Under the pieces are notes generated by a model that had not been told where the DNA came from, made no database searches, and saw only the letters and a list, made by a program, of their open reading frames with translations. Made by a program: the position numbers and the translations under genes. Positions 1 through 5,987 of a stretch of DNA of 7,527 nt are shown one piece after another (the first letter of the stretch is position 1; each line of letters opens with the position of its first letter). This stretch comes from Dehalococcoidia bacterium (GTDB taxonomy: Bacteria; Chloroflexota; Dehalococcoidia; JACVQG01; JAHKAY01). The stretch covers positions 1 through 7,527 of the forward strand of contig JASLXN010000066.1 of the NCBI GenBank assembly GCA_030740315.1, read 5' to 3'.

Positions 1-199
1 CGCATGTGCCCAGTTTGGGGCCTTCGCCGAAGGGGTCAATGCGACACGGCCCCTGTAGGCAGTGCCGGCAGCACAGCCCGGTAAGGCCAAAGCCACACTG
101 GGGCTGCTGTATTTCGTAGCGGTCCCAGACGGTCTGCACCCCCTGCTCACGGGCGATTTTAACGGCAGCCTGCATGCCTGGATCCATACTTCTTTCCAT
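1..199 (-). CDS. cooS: Anaerobic carbon monoxide dehydrogenase catalytic subunit, N-terminal part (runs off the left edge)
   Basis: CooS interconverts CO and CO2 at a Ni-Fe-S C-cluster in the cytoplasm, with electrons passing through B and D iron-sulfur clusters. Only the first 66 residues are in the window. They contain Cys35, Cys43, Cys44, Cys47, Cys52 and Cys66, with the core motif GLCCRHCLQGPCRIDPFGEG. The spacing of 8, 1, 3, 5 and 14 residues is that of the D- and B-cluster ligands of known CooS proteins, which makes the family call firm. The ATG at 199 was chosen because an AGGGGAGG ribosome site (206-213, minus strand) lies 6 bases upstream. A second in-frame ATG at 187 has a poorer site. 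The C-cluster domain and any partners (CooF, CooC or acetyl-CoA synthase) lie outside the window, so catabolic CO oxidation cannot be told from a Wood-Ljungdahl role. It is transcribed away from the formate dehydrogenase operon. Confidence 0.93.
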   Translation of the reverse strand, partial: MERSMDPGMQAAVKIAREQGVQTVWDRYEIQQPQCGFGLTGLCCRHCLQGPCRIDPFGEGPKLGTC

Positions 200-225
200 G
201 CTTGGCCTCCCCTACGTTTTTGCAA

Positions 226-255
226 AATGTAGCAGCATCCGAAGACTTTTGTCAA
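226..255 (-). promoter_or_regulatory. Candidate sigma-70-type promoter for cooS
   Basis: On the minus strand a perfect -35 box TTGACA (250-255) is followed after 18 bases by TACATT (226-231). TGC directly upstream of the -10 gives an extended -10 element. The start point would fall near 219, leaving a leader of about 20 bases with the AGGGGAGG site at 206-213. A 10-base palindrome TTTTGCAAAA (218-227) overlaps the end of the -10 box and the presumed start point, and could be an operator. The assignment rests on box match and position only. Confidence 0.6.
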
Positions 256-270
256 GTCATCTCGCTCGCC

Positions 271-299
271 TTGTCCCAGAGGCTTGACTCTGGTACAAT
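271..299 (+). promoter_or_regulatory. Candidate extended -10 promoter for the zinc protease gene
   Basis: A TTGTCC box (271-276) and TACAAT (294-299) are separated by 17 bases, and TGG before the -10 supplies an extended -10 element. Transcription would start near 306, about 33 bases before the ATG at 339. It is back to back with the cooS promoter on the other strand, with its -35 box only about 15 bases from that of cooS. Confidence 0.5.
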
Positions 300-338
300 T
301 CCTACCCTTGATATGTGATAACTGGGAGGTGATGGGGC

Positions 339-1022
339 ATGTTTTTCTTTGACCCCATGTATTTACTTTTCGCGGCCCCGGCGATGCTGGTCATGCTATA
401 TGCTCAGGCCAAGGTGCGGTCTGCGTACAGTAAGTATGCTAAGGTGCCCAATTTGAACCGTGTCACCGGGCTGGATGTGGCCCGGAAACTGCTGGAGGCC
501 GAAGGCCTCCAGGTAATGATAGAGGAGCACCCGGGCACGCTGACAGACCACTATGATCCCCGGCGCAAAGCGCTGCGTTTCTCCAAGGATATCTACAGCA
601 CCCCATCGGTGGCCTCCCTGGGCATAGTGGCCCACGAGGTGGGCCATGCCCTTCAAGACCACTATGGATATGCCCCCATGCGGCTCAGGAGCACCTTGGT
701 GCCCGTGGCCAATATAGGCACCACGGTTGGCTACATTTTCTTCCTCCTGGGAATATTCATTGGTCTGGCCGGGTTCGTATGGCTCGGGGTAATTCTGTTC
801 AGCGCAGCGGTGCTGTTCTCATTGACCACTCTGCCCGTGGAGTTGGACGCCAGCCGCCGGGCCAAGCAGATGCTCACCGCCGCCGGTCTGGTCACAGAGG
901 AGGAGTCCCACGGGGTCAATGCGGTGCTCTCCGCGGCCGCCCTTACCTATGTGGCCGCACTGCTTCAGGCCATAGGAACCCTTCTGTACTTCGTGTACAT
1001 CGCCATAGGCTCCAGGCGCTGA
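339..1022 (+). CDS. Membrane-bound neutral zinc metallopeptidase, YugP family
   Basis: The 227-residue protein matches the size and layout of the YugP-like zinc peptidases (Pfam Zn_peptidase_2), integral membrane proteases of unknown substrate. A hydrophobic N-terminal helix (about 6-22) precedes the soluble catalytic part. The zinc motif HEVGH lies at residues 99-103, with Glu100 as the expected catalytic base. A downstream PVELDASRRA segment (166-175), whose Glu168 is the likely third zinc ligand, follows the characteristic hydrophobic pair at about 122-165. A last helix spans about 200-222. The ATG at 339 is preceded by GGGAGGTGAT (324-333), a near-perfect anti-Shine-Dalgarno match, 5 bases away. 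The gene is co-directional with the downstream operon but separated by 157 bases, so it is probably its own transcription unit. Family assignment is confident; the physiological substrate is unknown. A 9-bp perfect hairpin at 492-512 lies inside the gene and looks like a by-product of GC-rich codons. Confidence 0.9.
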   Translation: MFFFDPMYLLFAAPAMLVMLYAQAKVRSAYSKYAKVPNLNRVTGLDVARKLLEAEGLQVMIEEHPGTLTDHYDPRRKALRFSKDIYSTPSVASLGIVAHEVGHALQDHYGYAPMRLRSTLVPVANIGTTVGYIFFLLGIFIGLAGFVWLGVILFSAAVLFSLTTLPVELDASRRAKQMLTAAGLVTEEESHGVNAVLSAAALTYVAALLQAIGTLLYFVYIAIGSRR

Positions 1023-1179
1023 TTCTCTATCCGGGCTGCGAGACTCAACGAGAGCTGGGCAGGGGTTAGCGCCGGCGGTGGAAAAAGTAGTTGTCCAACA
1101 CCAACGATTGTGATAGCATGTACTTTACCTACTATACCATTGGGCATATACCTGGCTGACGGAGGTCAAGTACCTTTAA
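1023..1179 (+). promoter_or_regulatory. Leader region of the formate dehydrogenase operon with a weak candidate promoter
   Basis: This 157-base gap holds no convincing gene and no clear hairpin-plus-T-run terminator for the upstream gene, so some read-through is possible. The best promoter match is TTGTCC (1091-1096), 17 bases, then TAGCAT (1114-1119), with TGA before the -10. Each box matches 4 of 6 consensus bases. The -35 sequence is identical to that proposed for the zinc protease gene. Downstream lie two tandem 9-base units, TACTTTACC (1121-1129) and TACTATACC (1130-1138), which differ at one base, and a partial third copy ending TATACC (1147-1152). A GGAGG site lies at 1161-1165. Confidence 0.4.
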
Positions 1180-1186
1180 GTGACTT
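1168..1186. promoter_or_regulatory. Imperfect 19-bp dyad over the formate dehydrogenase start codon
   Basis: The sequence reads AAGT-nn-CTT-T-AAG-nn-ACTT, with 7 of 9 base pairs symmetric about base 1177. It begins 2 bases after the GGAGG site and covers the GTG start at 1180-1182. As RNA the centre cannot close into a tight hairpin, so if functional it would more likely be a DNA operator for a dimeric regulator. It could equally be chance in a short AT-richer stretch. Confidence 0.3.
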
Positions 1187-3942
1187 CGGTTGCCTTAATC
1201 ATTGAAGGACGGGAGGTGAGGGCGGAGGCAGGAAGCACCGTGCTGGAGGCCGCCCGTGGGGCAGGCCTGTACGTGCCCACCATGTGCTCCCACTCCTCCG
1301 TACATTCCCACGGCACCTGCCGGCTCTGTATTGTAGCCATAGAGGGGATGGCCGGATACCCCACCTCCTGTGACACTGAGGTGGAACCGGGCATGGTAGT
1401 CCGCCTAAACCCCCCGGAGGTGCAACAACTCCGGCGGAGTATTCTCGAATCCGTGATTGCCGATACCCAGCACCCACGCACCTGCCTTGAGTGTCATCGC
1501 CGGGCACGGTGCTCCCCATTTATGGCCTGCACACGCTTCGGCGCCGTGTGGGACGGAAACAAGTGCCTGTTCTGCCACAAGAACCAGCGTTGCGAGCTAC
1601 AGCATGCGGCCACTGTTATTAAAGTGCAGCCCATGACCGACTCGCCCTACAACTATCCCGGGCTGGAGGTGCAGCCTGGCGGCCCCCTGTTTGAGCGGGA
1701 CTACAACCTGTGTATTGTCTGCGGCCGCTGCGTGAGGGTATGCGAGGAGGTACGCGGGCGTACCGCGCTGGCCTTTACATACCGCAATGGCAGGCCGGCG
1801 GTGGACAGCCGCTTGGGACTGCCCATGGAGCAGACCGACTGCGAGTTCTGCGGGGCCTGTGTGGACGCCTGCCCCACTGGGGCGCTCATGGAGAAGCACC
1901 ACAAGCGTGGCTTGGCCTCAGGTACGGTTACCTCAACCTGCCCTTACTGCGGGGTGGGCTGTCAGCTCAGGTTGGAGTACCGGGAAGGGGAACTGCTGCG
2001 GACTTTCCCTGACCCTGATGGCCCGGCAAACCGCGGCCAGGCCTGCGTCAAGGGCCGGTTTGGCATCACTCAGATGGTGCACCATCCTGATAGGCTCACC
2101 ACCCCGCTCATCCGTGATAACGGCCATCTGCGCCCCGCTACCTGGGAGGAGGCGCTGGACAGGGTGGCATCCCGGCTCAAAGGGTACCAGGGCCGGGAGG
2201 TGGGGGTGATGGGCTCGCCCAAGGCCACTAACGAGGCCGGCTACCTGCTGCAGAAATGGACCCGTAGTGTGCTAGGTTCGGGCAACCTGGACCAGAGCGA
2301 GCGTCAATGCCACACCTCCAGCCTTAACGGCCTCATGCAGAGCACAGGCTCCGGGGCGATGACTACCTCTATTGCAGACATAGGCCGGGCCAGCGTTATC
2401 CTGGTTGCGGGCAGCAATCTCCGGGCGGCCCACCCGGTCATCGGGCTGCAGGTAGTCGGCGCCGCCCGGCGGGGGGCAAAGGTCATTCTCATCAACCCCC
2501 GCTACACAGACCTCAACTCTTATGCGGACACCTGGCTGCGCCCCCGGCCCGGCACGGATGTGGCCCTGCTGATGGGCCTGGCCCGTGCGATTGTGGACGC
2601 AGACCTGTGGGACCACACCTTCGTCGACGACCGCTGTGACGGCTTTGAGCAGTTCAGGGACTCCCTGTCCGCCTTCCCCTTGGAGGAGGTGGATAGGCTG
2701 ACCGGTGTGCCCCGCTCGGATATGGAGGCCGCCGCTCGGACTCTGGCCACCGCAGGGCCGGCCGCCATCCTATTCTCCTCAGGGATAACCCAGAGCAGCC
2801 ATGGCACCGATAGCGTGCTGGCCCTGGCCAACCTAGCCCTTCTCACCGGAAACATCGGTAAAGACGGTGCGGGCTTGTGCCCCCTCAGGGGGCACAACAA
2901 CTCACAAGGGGCATCAGACATGGGGCTGCTGCCGGACTTCCTGCCCGGTTACTCCCCGGTGGCGGACGAGGGTGCTCGGAGCCGCTTTGAGGCTGCCTGG
3001 GGAACACCAGTCCCCCCCACCGGCTTGGACTCCGCAGGTATGGTAGAGGCCGCCGCCCGGGGAGATCTGAAATCCCTCTTCGTGATGGGTGAAAATCCAG
3101 CTATGACCCTGGCCGACTCCGACCGAGTGCGGCAGGCGCTGGGCAAGTTGGAGTTTCTGGTGGTGCAGGACATGTTCCTAACCGAGACGGCGCGGATGGC
3201 GTCCGTCGTGCTTCCCGCCTGCTCTTCCGCCGAGGGGGAGGGCACCTTCACCAACACCGAGCGCCGGGTGCAATTGGTGCGCCGGGCCATCAGTCCTGCG
3301 GGCGCATCCCGGCCGGACTGGTTGATAGTTAGTCAGTTAGCCCGCCGGATGGGCGGACAGGGTTTTGATCACCAGCACCCTGCCCAAGTATGGGACGAGG
3401 TGGCCGGACTTGTGCCAGACTACGTAGGCATAAGCCACCGGCGGCTAGAGGACGGTGGGCTACAATGGCCCTGCCCGTCTGCCGCCCACCCGGGTATCTC
3501 CAGTTTGCACACCGATGCCTTCCTGCGCGGAAAGGCACAGTTTACGCGGCTGGAATACCGCCCACCGGCGGAGCCTCCGGATGCCGAATATCCTCTGGTG
3601 CTAACCACAGAGTGCAGCCTGTTCCAGTTTCAAACTGGCTCCATGACCCGCAAAGTGGAGGGGCTGGAGGGCCTCAGGGGTGAAGAGGCGGTGGAGATAA
3701 ACCTGGTTGATGCCCAGGGGTTGGGTATCGGTGACGGGGACTGGGTAAGGGTAAGCTCCAGCCGGGGCAGTGTGGAGGTGCGGGCCAGGGTGACTGGGGC
3801 ATCGCCCCCGGGCATGGTATCCATGACCCACCACTTCGCCGAGGTGCCCACCAACTCCATCACTTGCCCCGCTTTGGACCCGGTGTCCGGAGTAGCCGAG
3901 TTCAAGGCGACCGCCGTGAAAATTGAGAAGGCCCATGCTTAG
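1180..3942 (+). CDS. Formate dehydrogenase catalytic subunit, cysteine type, with NuoG-like iron-sulfur arm
   Basis: This 920-residue cytoplasmic molybdenum/tungsten bis-MGD enzyme is predicted to interconvert formate and CO2. Domains in order: a [2Fe-2S] ferredoxin domain (Cys36, Cys47, Cys50, Cys64); a His-Cys cluster motif (His98, Cys102, Cys105, Cys111), followed by a second Cys-rich copy (Cys129, Cys132, Cys138, then ELQ); two ferredoxin-type [4Fe-4S] motifs (Cys178/181/184/188 and Cys221/224/227/231); the molybdopterin-enzyme [4Fe-4S] motif (Cys254, Cys257, Cys261, Cys289 with Lys291); the catalytic domain; and a C-terminal MGD-binding domain from about residue 805. Formate specificity is supported by Cys377-His378 at the metal-ligand position (selenocysteine in E. 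coli FdhF), by GSGAMTTSIADI just after, and by Arg570 in PLRGHNNSQGASDMG, matching the FdhF catalytic arginine. No Tat signal is visible. A TAA codon at 1177-1179 directly precedes the GTG at 1180, so no earlier start is possible. The GGAGG at 1161-1165 is an unusually long 14 bases away. The next gene starts inside this one. Confidence 0.9.
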   Translation: MTSVALIIEGREVRAEAGSTVLEAARGAGLYVPTMCSHSSVHSHGTCRLCIVAIEGMAGYPTSCDTEVEPGMVVRLNPPEVQQLRRSILESVIADTQHPRTCLECHRRARCSPFMACTRFGAVWDGNKCLFCHKNQRCELQHAATVIKVQPMTDSPYNYPGLEVQPGGPLFERDYNLCIVCGRCVRVCEEVRGRTALAFTYRNGRPAVDSRLGLPMEQTDCEFCGACVDACPTGALMEKHHKRGLASGTVTSTCPYCGVGCQLRLEYREGELLRTFPDPDGPANRGQACVKGRFGITQMVHHPDRLTTPLIRDNGHLRPATWEEALDRVASRLKGYQGREVGVMGSPKATNEAGYLLQKWTRSVLGSGNLDQSERQCHTSSLNGLMQSTGSGAMTTSIADIGRASVILVAGSNLRAAHPVIGLQVVGAARRGAKVILINPRYTDLNSYADTWLRPRPGTDVALLMGLARAIVDADLWDHTFVDDRCDGFEQFRDSLSAFPLEEVDRLTGVPRSDMEAAARTLATAGPAAILFSSGITQSSHGTDSVLALANLALLTGNIGKDGAGLCPLRGHNNSQGASDMGLLPDFLPGYSPVADEGARSRFEAAWGTPVPPTGLDSAGMVEAAARGDLKSLFVMGENPAMTLADSDRVRQALGKLEFLVVQDMFLTETARMASVVLPACSSAEGEGTFTNTERRVQLVRRAISPAGASRPDWLIVSQLARRMGGQGFDHQHPAQVWDEVAGLVPDYVGISHRRLEDGGLQWPCPSAAHPGISSLHTDAFLRGKAQFTRLEYRPPAEPPDAEYPLVLTTECSLFQFQTGSMTRKVEGLEGLRGEEAVEINLVDAQGLGIGDGDWVRVSSSRGSVEVRARVTGASPPGMVSMTHHFAEVPTNSITCPALDPVSGVAEFKATAVKIEKAHA

Positions 3943-5230
3943 CCAGGCCCAGACCTCGGCGAGGTACCATGTCCAGGCTGTGGACATGGAGTACTATAAG
4001 CGGAACATACCCTGTCAGTACGCCTGCCCCGCCCATACGGATGCCCGGGGATATGTCAACGCCATAGCCCGTGGGGATATGGAGCGGGCCTATTACATAG
4101 CCCGTCAGCCTAATCCATTGGCCACCGCCTGCGGCCGTATATGCGTGGCCCCCTGCGAGGCGGCCTGTCGCCGGGGCAAGGTGGACTCGGCCATACCTAT
4201 CCGGGCGCTTAAGCGCTTCGTCACCCGGCGCTATGGGGTGGAGGGGGACTACCACACTTTCCCTTGGACCCCGCCCGGTAATGACAACTCTAGGACCTTT
4301 GAGAGCCAGTTGGCCATCGGGGACCGCCGAGGGGAGGGCCGTGTGGCCGTGGTAGGATCCGGCCCGGCCGGCCTTAGCGCTGCCCATGATTTGGCCCTGC
4401 TGGGCTATGGCGTGACCATGTTTGAAGCCATGCCCTCTCCTGGGGGCTACATGGCCACTGCTCTACCCGCATACCGGCTTTCCAGAGATCTCATCCATCG
4501 GGAGATTGAGGCTATACTCCGGCTCGGGGTGGAGGTGCATACCTCGTCCCCCAAAAATTCGGAGGCCGTTGCCGCCTTGAAGGGCCAGGGCTACCGGGCG
4601 GTGTTTGCAGCCACCGGCCTGGAGAAGAAACAGCGCCCCTTCTTCCCGGAGGAGGGGGTGTTCACCGAGGCTGGGATGGGAGTAGAGGGGGGCGGCATCA
4701 TTCACGCCGTGGCCATAGGCCATCGGGCGGCCCGGGCCGTGGACGCTTTTCTGTTAGGTAAGCGGTGCCGCATACAGACCCAGGGCTGGTTGGAACCTGT
4801 GGATCCTTCGGGTTTCTTTGACCTGTCTTATCTGCACACGGGACGGAAAGACCCCAGCCTGGACTCATTTCCCATAGACGGCGAGCTGGAGGCGGCCTAT
4901 ACTGACGAAGAGGCTGTGGCCCAGGCCCACCGCTGTCTAACCTGTAGCATCCAGACGGTATTTGACGGACAGAAATGCATTCTGTGCGGAGGCTGCGTTG
5001 ATGTGTGCCCTATGAGCTGCCTCAAACTGGTCGGAATAGACCAGATGTACGGCGAAACACCGGTGGCCGCCCTGATAGAGGAGGAGACCTCGGGGGGACG
5101 CCGCCCCGTGGCAGCCATGATTAAGGACGAGACCCGCTGCATACGCTGTGGGCTATGCCACAAGCGCTGCCCAACTGCAGCAGTACAGCTTATGGCCTTC
5201 CGGTTTGAAGAAGAGGTGGTATATGATTAG
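3935..5230 (+). CDS. FAD/iron-sulfur electron-transfer subunit, GltD/DPYD type, lacking the NAD(P)-binding domain
   Basis: The 431-residue protein starts with the two-cluster helical domain typical of GltD and dihydropyrimidine dehydrogenase (Cys27, Cys31, Cys66, Cys70, Cys74, Cys78). An FAD-binding Rossmann fold follows: GSGPAGL at 141-147, and the ribose-binding Glu164 after MF. The GGY..LPAYRL segment (170-182) and AVFAATGL (222-229) are also family hallmarks. In GltD proteins a whole NAD(P)-binding domain normally follows. Here the chain goes straight to the terminal FAD motif GVFTEAGMGVEGGG (241-254), where the usual GD dipeptide is GM. The C-terminus adds RCLTC (333-337) and two ferredoxin [4Fe-4S] motifs (Cys348/351/354/358 and Cys402/405/408/412). 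There is no signal peptide, so it is predicted cytoplasmic. The ATG at 3935 overlaps the previous stop by 8 bases and has AGAAGG (3926-3931) 3 bases upstream; an in-frame TTG at 3923 lacks a site. Its likely job, by inference, is to link formate dehydrogenase to the cytochrome b subunits. Confidence 0.85.
   Translation: MLSQAQTSARYHVQAVDMEYYKRNIPCQYACPAHTDARGYVNAIARGDMERAYYIARQPNPLATACGRICVAPCEAACRRGKVDSAIPIRALKRFVTRRYGVEGDYHTFPWTPPGNDNSRTFESQLAIGDRRGEGRVAVVGSGPAGLSAAHDLALLGYGVTMFEAMPSPGGYMATALPAYRLSRDLIHREIEAILRLGVEVHTSSPKNSEAVAALKGQGYRAVFAATGLEKKQRPFFPEEGVFTEAGMGVEGGGIIHAVAIGHRAARAVDAFLLGKRCRIQTQGWLEPVDPSGFFDLSYLHTGRKDPSLDSFPIDGELEAAYTDEEAVAQAHRCLTCSIQTVFDGQKCILCGGCVDVCPMSCLKLVGIDQMYGETPVAALIEEETSGGRRPVAAMIKDETRCIRCGLCHKRCPTAAVQLMAFRFEEEVVYD
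3967..3989 (+). repeat. Perfect 9-bp inverted repeat early in the FAD subunit gene
   Basis: CCATGTCCA (3967-3975) and TGGACATGG (3981-3989) are exact reverse complements around the 5-base loop GGCTG. The hairpin lies 32 bases into the coding region, over codons 11-19, and 25 bases past the stop of the formate dehydrogenase gene. It could slow ribosomes or set a processing point between the two messages. No T-run follows, so it is not an intrinsic terminator. Confidence 0.45.
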
Positions 5231-5987
5231 CCGGCTGCGTCAGCAGCTCCGCCAGTTCCCCGACATGTTACTTCAAAGCAATGTATGGCGCTCCGTTTTC
5301 CGCCAGGGTTACCCCGATAACGACGAGAACCGGTCCCTGGTGGTGATGAACAGCGTTTTCCTGCATTTTCACCCGGTGAAGGTGAAAACCAACACCCTGC
5401 GCCCTGCCTATACTCTGGGGTTAGGGATAATCTCCCTGTTCCTGTTCTTGATTCTTATCTTCACCGGTGGGGTGCTTACCTTCCTTTATCTGCCGACCAC
5501 GGAACAGGCGTATATTTTCATACAAGAGTTGCACACATCGGTGCCCTTCGGTGCCCTGCTGCGTAACGCCCACCGCTGGGCGGCTCATCTGATGGTGCTG
5601 TCGGTCTTCCTACACATGATGCGAGTATTCTACACGGGCGGCTACAAGCACCCCAGAGAGTTCAACTGGGTGATAGGGGTGATACTGCTGGTAATAACCT
5701 TCTTGCTGAGCTTTACCGGCTATCTGCTGCCCTGGGACCAGCTCTCTTTCTGGGCCATCACCGTGGGCACCAATATCGCCGGCTACACCCCCTTCATGGG
5801 GGCCGAGGTGAGGGCCTTACTACTGGGCTCAACCACGGTGGGTGGAGAGGCCCTGTTGCGCTTCTATGTGCTACATTTGGTGCTGCTGCCCGCTCTCCTT
5901 ATCATCCTGTTGGGCGTGCACTTCTGGAGAATACGCAAAGACGGTGGCCTATCGGCCCCACTCCATGCCGAGGAGGTGGAGAAGTGA
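5223..5987 (+). CDS. Cytochrome b, b6-type N-terminal half of a Rieske/cytochrome b complex
   Basis: The 254-residue membrane protein is related to PetB/QcrB and should carry two b hemes and half of the quinone sites. Heme ligands are His117 and His131 in helix B (HRWAAHLMVLSVFLH) and His218 and His233 in helix D. The helix-D spacing of 15 is that of b6-type proteins (14 in mitochondrial-type cytochrome b). Other hallmarks are GYLLPWDQLSFWA (166-178) and a C-terminal RIRKDGGLSAPL (236-247). Main hydrophobic spans are about 65-90, 119-137, 149-169 and 217-235. Aligning TGGVLTFLYLPT (81-92) with cytochrome b6 puts Gly66 where the heme ci-binding Cys35 would be, so no covalently bound heme ci is expected. 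The N-terminus, about 30 residues longer than in b6, is polar and arginine-rich. The ATG at 5223 overlaps the previous stop by 8 bases and follows GAGGTGG (5213-5219). Earlier in-frame starts lie deep inside the preceding gene. Confidence 0.93.
   Translation: MISRLRQQLRQFPDMLLQSNVWRSVFRQGYPDNDENRSLVVMNSVFLHFHPVKVKTNTLRPAYTLGLGIISLFLFLILIFTGGVLTFLYLPTTEQAYIFIQELHTSVPFGALLRNAHRWAAHLMVLSVFLHMMRVFYTGGYKHPREFNWVIGVILLVITFLLSFTGYLLPWDQLSFWAITVGTNIAGYTPFMGAEVRALLLGSTTVGGEALLRFYVLHLVLLPALLIILLGVHFWRIRKDGGLSAPLHAEEVEK

Noticed and set aside
250..276. CooA/CRP-like CO-sensor site upstream of cooS
   Set aside because: A TGTCA half-site exists, but no matching inverted half lies at the right spacing, and it coincides with the -35 box.
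492..512. Perfect 9-bp hairpin with GAA loop inside the zinc protease gene
   Set aside because: It encodes ordinary LEAEGLQ codons mid-gene with no T-run, and is best explained by GC-rich codon choice.
1023..1090. Intrinsic terminator after the zinc protease gene
   Set aside because: No stable stem followed by a T-run was found; the only homopolymer run on the plus strand is A-rich (1082-1086).
1787..2209. 140-codon plus-strand open frame inside the formate dehydrogenase gene
   Set aside because: It is a frame-shifted shadow of a clearly coding, motif-rich gene, with no recognisable protein content of its own.
2308..2310. Selenocysteine at the active site
   Set aside because: The codon is TGC (cysteine), not TGA, and the reading frame has no internal TGA.
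2520..2921. 133-codon minus-strand open frame inside the formate dehydrogenase gene
   Set aside because: It lies antisense to conserved catalytic-domain sequence and has low-complexity, Ser/Arg/Ala-rich shadow composition.
3923..3934. TTG at 3923 as the start of the FAD subunit
   Set aside because: It has no ribosome site upstream, while the ATG at 3935 has AGAAGG and repeats the 8-base overlap pattern of the next junction.
1180..3942. NuoG (complex I) identity for the 920-residue protein
   Set aside because: The N-terminal arm is NuoG-like, but Cys377-His378, Arg570 and the C-terminal formate dehydrogenase motifs are intact, and no nuoE or nuoF neighbours are present.
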